64,000 nt of DNA from Curtobacterium sp. MR_MD2014 (GCF_000772085.1 NZ_CP009755.1:1736001-1800000); one strand, 5' to 3'. Counted from the stretch's first letter, positions 41,928 through 51,758 are shown. Numbers and translations are program-made. Notes: generated from the letters alone by a model not told the origin.

Positions 41928-42854
41928 TCAGGCGGGCATCTTCCCGAGCACGTCGATGACGTACGCGGTGGTGCCGTCCTGCTGGTGCACGATCGCCAGG
42001 ACCTGGTCCCCGACACGGTGGCCGAGGACGGCGTTCCGCACGCCGTCGATGACCTGGCCCTTCGCGAGCGGGATCGCCTGTGCGCCCGATCCGTCGGTCC
42101 AGCTCGAGCCGACGACGGACGAGTCGCCGTTGTTGCCGGCCCACGAGACGGCCGTGTACTTGATGACCGCGGTGTCCTTCGCGGTGAGCTCCGCCCCGGA
42201 CCCCTTGCGGAGCAGGTGCAGCGCGTCGTCCTTCGGGGCGCTCCACGACGGGATCGTGATGCCGGGCGCACCCGACGGCGCGAGGACGACGGCGGGCATG
42301 CCGTCGCCGGCGAGCTGCGGCGTGCCGGTCGCCCGGGCGTCGAAGGCCTGCTTGACGTCCATGACCGCGATCACGGCGTCCTCGGCCTTGCGCGACGTGC
42401 CGGATCCGGCGGTCGCGCTCCCGCTCAGCTCGCTCTTCGGCAGGGCGACGGCGAGCCGGTCGCCCACGTGGGCGCACTCGAGCGCGGTGCCCAGGGGGCC
42501 GTAGTTCGCAGCGCCCGCGGTGATCGGGGCGGTCTGCCCGGAGTACCCGCTGGTCTGCGCGACCTGACCGGTGCTGCCGTCGACGAGGGTGTACTCGACG
42601 AGGACCGGCGTCCCCTCCTCGATCTGGCGGCCGTCGCCGGAGCGCAGGACCGACACCTGCGTGTCCGTCGTGGTCAGCCCGGACGGCACCGACACCTTCG
42701 GCTCCTTGCCGAACGCACCGGACGCCGTCACCGCTGCCGACGCGGCACCGGGAGCCGGGCAGGAGGACGCGGTCGTACCGGCCCCGCTGGCGGCGCACCC
42801 CGTCAGGGACGCGGCGAGGCCGATGGTGACCAGGAGTGCGGGGATGGTGCGCAC
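41928..42854 (-). CDS. Lipoprotein with two FKBP-type prolyl isomerase domains
   Basis: 308 residues. The signal peptide VRTIPALLVTIGLAASLTGC ends in the lipobox L-T-G-C, so the mature protein is lipid-anchored outside the membrane. Two FKBP-like units follow: ...GTPVLVEYTLVDGSTGQV... with LGTALECAHVGDRLAVALP, and ...DTAVIKYTAVSWAGNNG with VIDGVRNAVLGHRVGDQVLAIV. Both are somewhat degenerate in active-site aromatics. GTG start; a TAGGCT box at plus 42892-42897 overlaps the trmI stop region. Confidence 0.85.
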   Translation of the reverse strand: MRTIPALLVTIGLAASLTGCAASGAGTTASSCPAPGAASAAVTASGAFGKEPKVSVPSGLTTTDTQVSVLRSGDGRQIEEGTPVLVEYTLVDGSTGQVAQTSGYSGQTAPITAGAANYGPLGTALECAHVGDRLAVALPKSELSGSATAGSGTSRKAEDAVIAVMDVKQAFDARATGTPQLAGDGMPAVVLAPSGAPGITIPSWSAPKDDALHLLRKGSGAELTAKDTAVIKYTAVSWAGNNGDSSVVGSSWTDGSGAQAIPLAKGQVIDGVRNAVLGHRVGDQVLAIVHQQDGTTAYVIDVLGKMPA

Positions 42855-42894
42855 GGACCCTCTTTCCGTTCGGTGCTGGACGGGCATGCGTAGC

Positions 42895-44025
42895 CTAGCG
42901 GTCGCCGTCGGCGGCATCGTGCGAGGCATCCGGGGTGCCTTCGGCGCCGCCGTGCGCGATCCCCTGCGCGTCCGTCCCGGCCTCGGCAGCGGCGACCCTG
43001 CGGGCCTGGGCCGCTGCCTGACGGGCGACCTTCCGGAGCTTCTTGTCGCTGGCGGACCGCTCGCCGACGGCGCCGGGGGTCCAGGCCTCGACGTCCTCGT
43101 CCGAGAACTCGGCCTTGCCTGCACGACGCTTCAGGTTCGGCAGCACGACGCCGTCGGCGAGGCGTCGGGCGGTCACGAGGAACCCGGTGTGGCCGACCAT
43201 CCGGTGGTCCGGACGGACGGCGAGACCCTCCACGTGCCAGGTGCGCACGAGGGTCTCGCTCGACTGCGGGTCCGTGAAGCGCCCGGTGTCCCGCAGCGCC
43301 TCGGCCGTGCGGGACAGCTGCGTGACGGTCGCCACGTAGCAGACGACGAGCCCGCCGGGGACGAGCGCGTCCGCCGCGGCGTCGACGCACTCCCACGGCG
43401 CGAGCATGTCGAGGACCACGCGGTCGATGCTCTGCGGTCCGGTGGCGCCGGGGAGCTCCTCGACGAGGTCGCCGACGGTCACCGACCAGTTGTCCGGCAC
43501 GGCGCCGAGGAACGTGCCGACGTTGCCGCGCGCGATGGCGGCGAACTCCTCGCGGCGCTCGAACGACTGCAGCCGGCCGGTCGGGCCGATCGCCCGGAGC
43601 AGGAAGAGCGAGAGTGCTCCCGAGCCGACGCCGGCCTCGACGACCCGGGCGCCCGGGAAGACGTCCGCGAAGGCGACGATCTGGGCGGCGTCCTTCGGGT
43701 AGACGATGGCCGCGCCGCGGGGCATCGACATCACGTAGTCGTTGAGGAGCGGCCGGAGCGCGAGGTACTCGTCGCCGGTGCTCGCCCGGATCACGGAGCC
43801 GTCGGGCTGCCCGATCACGTCGTCGTGCCGGAGCACGCCGCGGTGGGTGTGGTACTCGCCGGCGGTCTCGAGCGAGAGCGTCGTGAGCTTGCCCTTCGGG
43901 CCGGTGAGCTGCACGCGGTCACCGGCGCGGAACGGACCGCGCGGCGGGGTGTGCGGGGCGCCACCGGCGGTGTGCGGCAGGGCGACGACGTCGTCCTGCG
44001 AGGGCTGCTGGGTCTGCTCGGTCAT
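42895..44025 (-). CDS. trmI: tRNA (adenine-58-N1)-methyltransferase TrmI
   Basis: 376 residues. The N-terminal beta-barrel (RAGDRVQLTGPKGKLTTLSLE...) and the SAM-binding VVEAGVGSGALSLFLLRAIGPTG are typical; VVLDMLAPWE carries motif IV. It methylates A58 in the T-loop. A C-terminal extension of about 60 residues (Ala/Arg/Glu-rich, SDKKLRKVARQAAAQARR) goes beyond the family core. ATG overlaps the HAD gene stop by 4 bases. Confidence 0.93.
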   Translation of the reverse strand: MTEQTQQPSQDDVVALPHTAGGAPHTPPRGPFRAGDRVQLTGPKGKLTTLSLETAGEYHTHRGVLRHDDVIGQPDGSVIRASTGDEYLALRPLLNDYVMSMPRGAAIVYPKDAAQIVAFADVFPGARVVEAGVGSGALSLFLLRAIGPTGRLQSFERREEFAAIARGNVGTFLGAVPDNWSVTVGDLVEELPGATGPQSIDRVVLDMLAPWECVDAAADALVPGGLVVCYVATVTQLSRTAEALRDTGRFTDPQSSETLVRTWHVEGLAVRPDHRMVGHTGFLVTARRLADGVVLPNLKRRAGKAEFSDEDVEAWTPGAVGERSASDKKLRKVARQAAAQARRVAAAEAGTDAQGIAHGGAEGTPDASHDAADGDR

Positions 44026-44732
44026 CGGCTCGCCGTCTCGGTACGGGCCGCGAGGGCCGGGCTGGTCAGTTCGACGAGGCGGTCGACGTCCACGTCCGCC
44101 AGCGTCGTCAGGTGCACGTCGCCACCGGAGATCTCGGACAGCGGCACGATGTGCTCGACCGCGACGGTGACGGCGCCGGAGGCCACGGCCGAGGCGACCC
44201 CGGTGGCCGAGTCCTCGATCGCGACGCACGCGGTGGGGTCGACCCCGAGCTGCGCCGCCGCGGCCAGGTAGGCGTCCGGGTGGGGCTTCGGACGGTCGAC
44301 GTCGTCGCCGGCGACGACCACGCGGAAGCCACGTGCCCCGAGGGCGTCGGCGGTGACGAGCGCCATCGTGCGGCGGGACATCGTCACCAGCGCGGTCGGG
44401 ATGCCGCGGTCGTGCAGCTCCTCGACGAGTTCGCGGGCGCCGGGACGCCAGGGGAGCTCACCGCCCTGCAGGCGCTGCGTCACGTAGTCGGTCATCCACA
44501 GGACGATCTCCTCGACCTCCATGTCGACGCCCCGGTCGCGGAGGATCTCACCCGACCGCTCGAGCCCGCTCCCGACCAGGGAGAGGCCGTCCTCGTGGGT
44601 CCACTCGGCGCCGTACCGGTCGGTCAGCTCGACCTGGGACTGCTGCCAGATCGGTTCGGTGTCGATGATCGTGCCGTCCATGTCCCACAGCACGGCTGCG
44701 GGGAGGACGCGTTCGGGGTGCTGGGCGGTCAC
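44022..44732 (-). CDS. HAD-superfamily phosphatase (beta-phosphoglucomutase-like)
   Basis: 236 residues from the GTG at 44732. Motif I is LWDMDGTIIDTEP with Asp17 and Asp19; VTMSRRT is motif II and DRPKPHPDAYLAAA with VAIEDSATG supplies motifs III and IV. Small helical cap type. Substrate unknown. TAGACT (plus 44741-44746) lies 8 bases before the GTG, so I prefer this start over the in-frame ATG at 44816, which would add a 28-residue Pro/Ala/Ser tail. Confidence 0.85.
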   Translation of the reverse strand: MTAQHPERVLPAAVLWDMDGTIIDTEPIWQQSQVELTDRYGAEWTHEDGLSLVGSGLERSGEILRDRGVDMEVEEIVLWMTDYVTQRLQGGELPWRPGARELVEELHDRGIPTALVTMSRRTMALVTADALGARGFRVVVAGDDVDRPKPHPDAYLAAAAQLGVDPTACVAIEDSATGVASAVASGAVTVAVEHIVPLSEISGGDVHLTTLADVDVDRLVELTSPALAARTETASR

Positions 44733-44891
44733 GGGCGACGAGTCTACCGGGGCACCGACCGGCGCCGCGGTTCCGCTCGGGGCGGACGGAGGGGTGCCTG
44801 CGGGCGGCTCCGGCATATCCTGGGTGATCGACCGTGTCCGGCCGCGCGCGATCACCGTGCGCGCCCCGCTCCACCACCAGGAGGCCCCTCC

Positions 44892-45827
44892 GTGCCACAG
44901 CACTCCCCCTTCAGCGACGGCCGACTGCTCGTCGTCGCCTTCGAGGGCTGGAACGACGCCGGCGAGGCTGCGAGCGGCCTCGCCCGCCGGATCGTCGACG
45001 CGCTGGAACTCGACGAGCTGCGTGAGATCGACGGCGAGCGGTACGTCGACTACCAGTTCAACCGGCCGGAGGTCGGCACCGCCGAGGACGGTTCCCGAGC
45101 CATCCGCTGGCCCCGCATCGTCCTGCACGGGCCCGGCGCCGAGGGTCGTCCGGTCATCGGTGCGGCCGGCTCCGAGACCGAGCGCGACGTGTTCGTCCTG
45201 GTCGGGCCGGAGCCGTCCCGGACCTGGCGGGGGTTCTGTGCGGAGGTCATCGACCTCGCCGACGTGTACTCGATCGACGCGGTGGTGTTCGTCGGCGCGA
45301 TGCTGGCGGACGTCCCGCACACCCGACCGATCTCGGTGTTCGTGTCGAGCGAGAACGCCGGTGTCCGTGCGGCGTTCGACGTCGACCGGTCGACGTACGA
45401 GGGACCGACCGGCATCCTCGGCGTGCTCTCCGACGCGATGGACACCGCGGGGCTCACCACGCTCTCCCTGTGGGCCTCGGTCCCCCACTACGTGCACAAC
45501 TCGCCGTCGCCGAAGGCCACCCTGTCCCTCCTCGACAAGATCGAGGAGCTCGCCGACGTCACGGTCCCGCGGGGCAGCCTGCTCGACGAGGCCACCGAGT
45601 GGGAGGAGGGCATCGACGCCCTCGCCGCCGACGACGAGGACATGGCGAGCTACATCGGCCAGCTCGAGCAGGCCCGCGACACGGTCGACTCCCCCGAGGC
45701 GTCGGGGGACGCGATCGCGCAGGAGTTCGAGCAGTACCTCCGCCGACGCGAGCGCAAGGACGGCAAGGACGGCGGCACCGCCGGCGGCGAGGGTCCGTGG
45801 CGGCCCCCGCAGCCGCCGCAGCAGTAG
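44892..45827 (+). CDS. PAC2-family protein
   Basis: 311 residues. VVAFEGWNDAGEAASGLARRI at the N-terminus, VDAVVFVGAMLADVPHTRPISVFVSS and GPTGILGVLSDAMDTAGL are the PAC2 (proteasome assembly chaperone-like) landmarks. Members in actinobacteria have no settled function. GTG start with AGGAGG 7 bases upstream. The neighbourhood trmI-PAC2-mshC-uppP is conserved across actinobacteria. A 31-bp perfect palindrome follows 4 bases after the stop. Confidence 0.88.
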   Translation: MPQHSPFSDGRLLVVAFEGWNDAGEAASGLARRIVDALELDELREIDGERYVDYQFNRPEVGTAEDGSRAIRWPRIVLHGPGAEGRPVIGAAGSETERDVFVLVGPEPSRTWRGFCAEVIDLADVYSIDAVVFVGAMLADVPHTRPISVFVSSENAGVRAAFDVDRSTYEGPTGILGVLSDAMDTAGLTTLSLWASVPHYVHNSPSPKATLSLLDKIEELADVTVPRGSLLDEATEWEEGIDALAADDEDMASYIGQLEQARDTVDSPEASGDAIAQEFEQYLRRRERKDGKDGGTAGGEGPWRPPQPPQQ

Positions 45828-45830
45828 TCG

Positions 45831-45896
45831 CGACCACGGGACGGACGGGAGGCGCGGTGCCGGCTGGCACCGCGCCTCCCGTCCGTCCCGTGGTCG
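45831..45896. terminator. 31-bp perfect palindrome, longest GGACGGGAGGCGCGG-family member
   Basis: The core arm ACGGACGGGAGGCGCGGTGCC (45841-45861) pairs exactly with 45866-45886 around loop GGCT, and the flanks CGACCACGGG (45831-45840) and CCCGTGGTCG (45887-45896) extend the stem without a mismatch. It lies between convergent PAC2 and mshC, 4 bases past the PAC2 stop. Confidence 0.8.
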
Positions 45897-45907
45897 GCAC
45901 GCGCTCC

Positions 45908-45989
45908 GGTCGCACGACGTGCCGCTCACCTCTGGGGTGAGCGGCACGTCGTGCGACCGCGACGGCCACCGGCGGCACGTCGCGCGACC
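45908..45989. repeat. 23-bp perfect palindrome of the GCACGACGTGCCG family plus an extra arm
   Basis: GGTCGCACGACGTGCCGCTCACC (45908-45930, here broken as GGTCGCACGAC and GTGCCGCTCACC) pairs exactly with 45936-45958 around TCTGG. A further partial arm GCGGCACGTCGCGCGACC at 45972-45989 matches the right arm at 17 of 18 positions. Related to the palindrome beside dif (30272-30314). The mshC stop is at 46018. Confidence 0.75.
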
Positions 45990-46017
45990 GGGAGAGCGCC
46001 TGCCCGAGCCCCCGGTC

Positions 46018-47262
46018 TCAGGCCAGGCGGATGCCGAGCAGGGCGTCGACGAGGTCGACCAGCTCCGGTGTCGCGCGGGTCCGCGCGGCGATCGCGGTGT
46101 CGACCGCGGCGACCGCACCCGGCGTGTCGAGGTCGTCGGCGACACGCGCGCGGATGCGGGCGATCGCGTCGGCGGCGTCGTCCTCGTGACCCGGAGCGTC
46201 GCCGGACGCCCAGGCGTCCCACGTCGCGAGCCGGGTGGTCGCGCTCGTCAGTTCGCCGTCGAACCACTCCCAGTCGTCCGAGTACCGGTGCGACAGCAGT
46301 GCGAGCCGGACGGCCCGCGGGTCGGCGCCGTCGTCGAGCAGGCCGCGCACGGTGACGAGGTTGCCGAGCGACTTCGAGATCTTCGACCCCTGGTAGGCGA
46401 TCATGCCGGTGTGGACGAAGGCGTTGGCGAGCGGCTGGTGCGCGAGCGCGGCGGCGTGCCCGGCGCTCATCTCGTGGTGCGGGAAGACGAGGTCGCTGCC
46501 GCCGCCCTGTACGCTGATCGGCAGGCCGAGCTTGTCGCCCGCGATCACGCTGCACTCGATGTGCCAGCCGGGTCGTCCCGGGCCGAGCTCGGTGTCCCAG
46601 CTCGGCTCCCCGGCGCGCTCGGCACGCCAGAGCAGCGGGTCGAGCGGGTCGCGCTTGCCGGCGCGGTCCGGGTCCCCGCCCCGCTCGGCCGACAGCACGA
46701 GCATCGTCTCGCGGTCCAGGCGGCTCTCGTCGCCGAGCGCCCACGCCTCGGTGGGGCGGTTCACGTCGAAGTAGACGTCGTCGCCCTCGGAGTCGTCGGT
46801 CGGCACGTCGTAGGCGTACCCGGTCTCCTGCAGGTACCCGACGGCCTCGGCGATGCGCTCGACCTCGTCGGTCACCGCGACGAAGTGGTCCGGCGGCAGG
46901 ACGCGGAGTGCCTCCATGTCGCGGCGGAACAGGTCGATCTGCGACGCGGCGAGCTCGCGCCAGTCGATGCCGTCCCGCTCGGCGCGCTCGAGCAGCGGGT
47001 CGTCGACGTCGGTGGTGTTCTGCGCGTACTCGACCTCGAGCCCCGCGTCCCGCCAGGCGCGACCGAGCGTGTCGAACGCCAGGTAGGTCGCCGCGTGGCC
47101 GAGGTGGGTGGCGTCGTACGGCGTGATGCCGCACACGTAGAGCGTCGCGCCCTCCGCGCCGTGGGTCGGGTCCACGGGCCGCCCGGCCGCGGTGTCGTGC
47201 ACCACGGGTCGGGGCGCGTCACCGGGGACGGACGGGACGGACGGGACCTGCCAGGCCCTCAC
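46018..47262 (-). CDS. mshC: Mycothiol ligase: cysteine-GlcN-Ins ligase MshC
   Basis: 414 residues, cysteinyl-tRNA-synthetase-like. Zinc/cysteine-binding Cys44 in [18 protein letters not shown] at 53-56, HIECS with Cys237, and KISKS at 294-298 are intact. It lacks the anticodon-binding domain of CysRS and has the MshC-type N-terminus, so it is the ATP-dependent step of mycothiol synthesis. GTG start overlaps the uppP stop by 4 bases. Confidence 0.95.
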   Translation of the reverse strand: MRAWQVPSVPSVPGDAPRPVVHDTAAGRPVDPTHGAEGATLYVCGITPYDATHLGHAATYLAFDTLGRAWRDAGLEVEYAQNTTDVDDPLLERAERDGIDWRELAASQIDLFRRDMEALRVLPPDHFVAVTDEVERIAEAVGYLQETGYAYDVPTDDSEGDDVYFDVNRPTEAWALGDESRLDRETMLVLSAERGGDPDRAGKRDPLDPLLWRAERAGEPSWDTELGPGRPGWHIECSVIAGDKLGLPISVQGGGSDLVFPHHEMSAGHAAALAHQPLANAFVHTGMIAYQGSKISKSLGNLVTVRGLLDDGADPRAVRLALLSHRYSDDWEWFDGELTSATTRLATWDAWASGDAPGHEDDAADAIARIRARVADDLDTPGAVAAVDTAIAARTRATPELVDLVDALLGIRLA

Positions 47263-48089
47263 GGCTGGATCACTCCGAGCGACAGCAACACGATGAGCAC
47301 GATACCGAGTGCGATCCGGTAGACCACGAAGGGCATGAAGCTGCGCTTCGAGATGTAGTTCATGAACGCGGCGATGACGACGAACCCGACGACGAACGCG
47401 ACGACGGTCGCCACCAGCGTGTCGACGAGACCGAAGGGCGCGCCGTGGTCACCGAGGCTCGTCGCGGCCTCGTAGAAGCCGGACAGGAAGACCGCGGGGA
47501 CGGCGAGCAGGAACGCGAAGCGCGCCGCGGCCGGTCGGGTGTAGCCGAGGGCGAGTCCCATCGACACCGTGGCACCGGAGCGCGAGACGCCCGGGACGAG
47601 CGCCAGCATCTGGGCGACGCCGATGAGCAGGCCGTTCCGGAACGTCATCTGCTCGATCGGACGGACCTTGCGCCCGACGACGTCGAGCACGCCGAGCACG
47701 ACGCCGAAGACGATGAGCACGATCGCCACGATCCAGAGCGACCGGAACGTGGTCTCGATGGAGTCCTTGAGCAGGAGTCCGGCGACCCCGATCGGGATCG
47801 TGCCGAGGATGACCAGCCAGCCGAGGCGGACGTCCGGGTCGCCCTGCGGCACGTCGCGCCGGAACACCGAGCGGAACCACCGCCCGACGATCCGGGTGAT
47901 GTCCTTCCAGAAGTAGATCAGCACGGCCGTCTCGGTGCCGAGCTGCGTCACCGCGGTGAACGCGGCACCTGGGTCCTTCGCATCGGGCAGGAAGAGCCCG
48001 ACGATGCGCAGGTGCGCGCTGGAGGACACGGGCAGGAACTCGGTGAGTCCCTGCACGAAGCCGAGGAAGATCGCCTCGAGGATGTGCAT
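47259..48089 (-). CDS. uppP: Undecaprenyl-diphosphatase UppP (BacA type)
   Basis: 276 residues, eight hydrophobic segments. [19 protein letters not shown] near 9-27 and [19 protein letters not shown] are the two active-site signatures. It recycles the lipid carrier for wall synthesis and gives bacitracin tolerance. ATG at 48089 is chosen because it starts the first helix; the upstream in-frame residues are polar. Same order as in mycobacteria (uppP upstream of mshC). Confidence 0.95.
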   Translation of the reverse strand: MHILEAIFLGFVQGLTEFLPVSSSAHLRIVGLFLPDAKDPGAAFTAVTQLGTETAVLIYFWKDITRIVGRWFRSVFRRDVPQGDPDVRLGWLVILGTIPIGVAGLLLKDSIETTFRSLWIVAIVLIVFGVVLGVLDVVGRKVRPIEQMTFRNGLLIGVAQMLALVPGVSRSGATVSMGLALGYTRPAAARFAFLLAVPAVFLSGFYEAATSLGDHGAPFGLVDTLVATVVAFVVGFVVIAAFMNYISKRSFMPFVVYRIALGIVLIVLLSLGVIQP

Positions 48090-48150
48090 CGAGCGGGGCC
48101 TTTCGTGCCGGTCGTCGCGGGTTGCCGCCGAGGGGCGACCCGGCAATGTA

Positions 48151-49467
48151 TCAGTACGTGGCGAGCAGGTCGCCGAGGACGCGCCGCCCGAAGGCGAGGG
48201 CGTCGAGGGGCACGCGCTCGTCGACGCCGTGGAACATCGCCGGGAAGTCGACGTCCTCCGGCAGCTGCAGCGGGACGAACCCGTACCCGGCGATCCCGAG
48301 CCGCGACATCGCCTTGTTGTCGGTGCCGCCGGACAGCAGGTAGGGCAGCACGGGCGCCCCGGGGTCGTGGCGCTCGAGCGTCCCGCGCACGGCGTCGACG
48401 AGGGGTCCGCCGAAGTCCTGCTCGAGGCCGACGTCCCGGTGCGTCATCACGACCTCGACGTCGTCGCCCGCGAGTTCCCGGACCCGCTCGAGCACGGTCT
48501 CCTCGTCGCCCGGCAGGCAGCGGAGGTCGACGAGGGCCTCGGCAGCGTCCGGGATCACGTTGTGCTTGTACCCGGCGCGGAGGACCGTCGGGTTGGTCGT
48601 CGTGTGCAGCGCCGCGTGGATGAAGCGCGAGGCGGACCCGGTCGCGAGGGCGACCTCGTCCGGCCCGGTCGTCACGGGGTCGACGCCGAGGAGCCGCGCG
48701 ATCTCGCGGACCATCGCCTCGGTGGTGCCGGAGAGCCGGACCGGCCACTCCTCCGCTCCGATGCGCGCCACCGCGGCGGCCACCTTGGTCACCGCGTTGT
48801 CCCGCATCACGTGCGAGCCGTGCGCCGCGGTGCCCCGCGCGACGAGCTTGATCCACATCAGGGCCTTCTCGCCGGTCTGCAGCAGGTAGGCCCGCTGCCC
48901 GCCGAGGGTCACCGAGTACCCGCCGACCTCGCTGATCGCCTCGGTCGCGCCGGCGAAGACCTCCGGGTGCGTGTCGACGACGTGGTGGGCGCCGAGCACC
49001 CCGCCCGCCTCCTCGTCCGCGAAGAACCCGATGACGAGGTCACGCTCGGGTGCGCCCTGACCTTCGACCACGTCGCGCAACGCCGTCAGCATCATCGCGT
49101 CCATGTTCTTCATGTCGACCGCGCCGCGGCCCCAGAGCATGCCGTCGCGCACCTCGCCGCCGAACGGGTCCACCGTCCAGTTCGCGGGATCGGCCGGCAC
49201 CACGTCGAGGTGCCCGTGCACGACGAGCCCCGGCTTGTCGGCGTTCCGCCCCGTCACACGGGCGACGACGCTCACCCGGCCCGGCTCCGACTCGAAGAGC
49301 TGCGGCGCGAAGCCCAGGTCGCGCAGCTCCGCCTCCACGTACTGCGCCGCCTCGGTCTCGCCGACCGACCTGCCCTCGCCCCAGTTCGTGGTGTCGATGC
49401 GGATCAGGTCCCGCGCGATGGCGGCGGTGGCCTCGAGGTCCGGCTCGGTCGGCAGGGCGTCGCTCAT
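48151..49467 (-). CDS. M20-family metallopeptidase
   Basis: 438 residues. Metal ligands are in [21 protein letters not shown] and FFADEEAGG; a dimerisation lid domain sits between about 200 and 320, and LSGGTDNKA carries late conserved residues. Family members are dipeptidases, carboxypeptidases or deacylases; substrate not known. TAGCGT (plus 49475-49480) is 7 bases before the ATG: likely leaderless. Confidence 0.87.
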   Translation of the reverse strand: MSDALPTEPDLEATAAIARDLIRIDTTNWGEGRSVGETEAAQYVEAELRDLGFAPQLFESEPGRVSVVARVTGRNADKPGLVVHGHLDVVPADPANWTVDPFGGEVRDGMLWGRGAVDMKNMDAMMLTALRDVVEGQGAPERDLVIGFFADEEAGGVLGAHHVVDTHPEVFAGATEAISEVGGYSVTLGGQRAYLLQTGEKALMWIKLVARGTAAHGSHVMRDNAVTKVAAAVARIGAEEWPVRLSGTTEAMVREIARLLGVDPVTTGPDEVALATGSASRFIHAALHTTTNPTVLRAGYKHNVIPDAAEALVDLRCLPGDEETVLERVRELAGDDVEVVMTHRDVGLEQDFGGPLVDAVRGTLERHDPGAPVLPYLLSGGTDNKAMSRLGIAGYGFVPLQLPEDVDFPAMFHGVDERVPLDALAFGRRVLGDLLATY

Positions 49468-49583
49468 GCCACCAACGCTACCGGCAGCCCGCGACGCACC
49501 CGCGTACGCCCCCTGCTCGCCCGTCGTTCCGAAGGACTCGCCCGGGATGCGCGCCCGTGTTCATCGTGCGTTCAGAGCCGTGC

Positions 49584-49589
49584 TAGTGT
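49584..49589 (+). promoter_or_regulatory. Candidate -10 box for tRNA-Leu
   Basis: TAGTGT at 49584-49589 precedes the tRNA by 65 bases, leaving a leader of roughly 58 bases. The sequence GTTCAT around 49559 may be part of a weak -35. The rest of the 187-base gap after the M20 gene holds nothing recognisable. Confidence 0.35.
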
Positions 49590-49654
49590 CTTCTCTCGGC
49601 AGGAACGCCGGGAAAACAGCCCGGAACGACAGCCGAACAAGTGCAGAACACCCT

Positions 49655-49740
49655 GTCCGGGTGGCGGAATTGGTAGACGCGCTAGCTTGAGGTGCTAGTG
49701 CCCGTATTAGGGCGTGGGGGTTCAAGTCCCCCCTCGGACA
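49655..49740 (+). tRNA. tRNA-Leu (anticodon GAG)
   Basis: 86 bases, class II. The acceptor stem GTCCGGG pairs with CTCGGAC (one G-U), discriminator A. The D-arm region GGCGGAATTGGTAGACGC is normal. The anticodon arm CTAGC-TTGAGGT-GCTAG gives anticodon GAG, reading CUC and CUU. A long variable arm TGCCCGTATTAGGGCG follows, then T-arm GGGGGTTCAAGTCCCCC. The CCA end is not encoded. Confidence 0.95.
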
Positions 49741-49746
49741 CAAGAA

Positions 49747-49786
49747 GAGAAGAGCCCCCTGGCCTGTCGGCGAGGGGGCTCTTCTC
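49747..49786 (+). terminator. Terminator of tRNA-Leu
   Basis: GAGAAGAGCCCCCT at 49747-49760 and its exact complement at 49773-49786 make a 14-bp stem with a 12-base loop, starting 6 bases after the tRNA. The following 130 bases up to 49915 show no gene. Confidence 0.8.
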
Positions 49787-49915
49787 GTCCGTGCTCGCCC
49801 GGCGAGCATCGCGGGCCGATGACCCGATGCACGCGCATCGTGCGACATCACCGCTGTCGAACGACGAGCGCGGTGTCGCAGGAGGCGCGCGGCGCGAGGG
49901 CCTCCGCCCCGCGTC

Positions 49916-50497
49916 TCAGTGACGCCGCAGGCGACGCACGACCAGCACCAGGCCGCCGAGGGCGGCGAGCCAGCCCCAGTTCGCCACGACCGGGTCGAGC
50001 AGCTGGTGGCGCCCGTCCCGTCGCGAGGAGCCCAGACGCGTCGAGACGGGCCGGTTGCCGAGCTCGGCGCGCCACCCGGTCTCGTGCACGACCCGGTCCG
50101 GTCGGCCGCGGAGCGCGTCCGTCACCCGGTGGGTGGCCACGTCGATCCGGTCGCCCAGCACGAGGAGCAGCCAGTGCGCCAGCCGGCCCTCGCTGAAGCG
50201 TCGGTAGGCGAACCGCTTCACGACCCCGGCGAGCCCGGACAGCGGTTGCGCCGTCCCGAACACGGGCGTGACGTGGGCGTGCTCGATCGACCGCTCGCGG
50301 CCCTCGCCGCCGGGCTGTGGCTCGGGGACGTCCCAGTGGGCACCCGAGGCGAGTCCGACCTCGCGGGAGAGCTTCGGCACCGACGGACGGTCGGCCGGGT
50401 CGAGGTCGCTCCCCCACCCGGGGATGCGCTCACGGAGCTCCGCCGACGAGGGCACACGTCGGGGCGGGTCGGCGATGTAGGGCGTGTGGTCGGTCAC
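49916..50497 (-). CDS. Uncharacterised protein with C-terminal membrane anchor
   Basis: 193 residues. The first 165 are polar, rich in Arg, Pro and Gly (HTPYIADPPRRVPSSAELRERIPGWG...). A segment GLAGVVKRFAYRRFSEGRLAHWLLLVLGDRIDV is probably helical. A single membrane helix close to the end (WGWLAALGGLVLVVRRLRRH) would anchor it with a short basic tail. No family recognised. GTG at 50497 with AAGGAG 6 bases upstream, 11 bases after the dehydrogenase stop, so the two form an operon. Confidence 0.65.
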   Translation of the reverse strand: MTDHTPYIADPPRRVPSSAELRERIPGWGSDLDPADRPSVPKLSREVGLASGAHWDVPEPQPGGEGRERSIEHAHVTPVFGTAQPLSGLAGVVKRFAYRRFSEGRLAHWLLLVLGDRIDVATHRVTDALRGRPDRVVHETGWRAELGNRPVSTRLGSSRRDGRHQLLDPVVANWGWLAALGGLVLVVRRLRRH

Positions 50498-50508
50498 GGG
50501 TGTCTCCT

Positions 50509-51648
50509 TCACGGCACGATCACCGTCTTGATGCAGTCGTCGAGCTTCGACGAGAACAGGTGGTAGGCCTCGTCGATGTGCTCGAGCGGGACCCGGTGCG
50601 TGATGATGTCGCTCGGACGGAAGTGTCCGGCCTGGATGTGCTCGAGCAGCCGGGGCCACTGGCGCTTGACCGGCGCCTGGTTCGTGTGGATCGTCAGGCC
50701 CTTGTTCATGGCGTCGCCGAACTTCACCGCGCTCGGGATCGGTCCGTACGCGCCGACGGCGGAGATCGTCCCGCCCTTGCGCACACCGTCGATCGCCCAG
50801 TTGAGCGCGGTCGGTGACCCGCCCTGCAGCTTGAGCTTCGACGCCGTGACCTGCTGGGTGAAGTTGCCGTCCGCCTCGGCACCGACGGCGTCGATCACGC
50901 TGTCCGCTCCGAGGAAGTCGGTCTGCTGCTTCATCTCGAGCACGACGTCGTCGACCTCGGCGAAGTTGATGGTCTCGGCGTGCGCGAAGGTGCGCGCCTT
51001 CTCGAGCCGGTACTCCAGCTGGTCGATGACGATCACGCGGCCGGCACCCATGAACCACGCCGACCGAGCAGCGAACAGCCCGACCGGGCCGGCGCCCAGC
51101 ACCACCACGGTGTCGCCCTCGCGGATCGAGGCGAGCTGTGCGCCGAAGTAGCCCGTGCTCAGGGCATCGGTCATCAGGAGGGCGTCCTCGGCGTCCAGCC
51201 CCTCCGGGATGACGGACGGGCCGACGTCGGCGAACGGTACGCGGACGCGCTCCGCCTGCCCGCCGTCGTAGCCGCCCGTGGTGTGCGAGTACCCGTAGAT
51301 GCCGCCGACGGCCGTCGCGTTCGGGTTCACGTTGTGGCAGTTCGAGAACAGCCCCCTCGCGCAGAACCAGCAGGAGCCGCAGTAGACGTTGAAGGGCACC
51401 ATCACGCGGTCGCCGACGGCGAGTGACGCCACCGACGAACCGACCTCCTCGACCACGCCGATGAACTCGTGGCCGAAGGTGTGCCCGACGCGGGTGTCGG
51501 GCATCATGCCGTGGTACAGGTGCAGGTCGGAACCGCAGATCGCGGCCCGTTCGACCCGGACGACGGCGTCGTTCGGGTGCTCGATCCGAGGATCGGGCTT
51601 CTCCTCGACACGGACCCGGTACGGTCCGCGGTAGGTCATGGCACGCAT
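50509..51648 (-). CDS. Zinc-dependent alcohol dehydrogenase
   Basis: 379 residues, MDR family. Catalytic zinc ligands lie in AAICGSDLHLYHG and FGHEFIGVVEE; the structural zinc lobe is CGSCWFCARGLFSNC. The Rossmann motif is VVLGAGPVGLFAARSA. The insertion NPNATAVGGIYGYSHTTGGYDGGQAE resembles the formaldehyde/glutathione-type dehydrogenase subgroup, but a thiol cofactor is not shown. AGGAG lies 5 bases before the ATG at 51648. Co-directional with the small anchored protein downstream. Confidence 0.86.
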   Translation of the reverse strand: MRAMTYRGPYRVRVEEKPDPRIEHPNDAVVRVERAAICGSDLHLYHGMMPDTRVGHTFGHEFIGVVEEVGSSVASLAVGDRVMVPFNVYCGSCWFCARGLFSNCHNVNPNATAVGGIYGYSHTTGGYDGGQAERVRVPFADVGPSVIPEGLDAEDALLMTDALSTGYFGAQLASIREGDTVVVLGAGPVGLFAARSAWFMGAGRVIVIDQLEYRLEKARTFAHAETINFAEVDDVVLEMKQQTDFLGADSVIDAVGAEADGNFTQQVTASKLKLQGGSPTALNWAIDGVRKGGTISAVGAYGPIPSAVKFGDAMNKGLTIHTNQAPVKRQWPRLLEHIQAGHFRPSDIITHRVPLEHIDEAYHLFSSKLDDCIKTVIVP

Positions 51649-51758
51649 GGGCGCTCCTCTCGTTCGTGGAGCCCACGCTCGCCTCGGTGCCGTGCGAGGC
51701 GATCCAGGACCGCGCGATCTGAGCAGAACGACCGGGACCGTCGACGAGGGACCGGCGA

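Noticed and set aside
44733..44816. Extended N-terminus of the HAD phosphatase from ATG 44816
   Set aside because: It would add 28 low-complexity residues, while a TAGACT box 8 bases before GTG 44732 supports the shorter leaderless form.
49741..49915. A second RNA gene after tRNA-Leu
   Set aside because: The only structure is the 14-bp terminator hairpin; no other tRNA-like fold or conserved RNA motif is seen.
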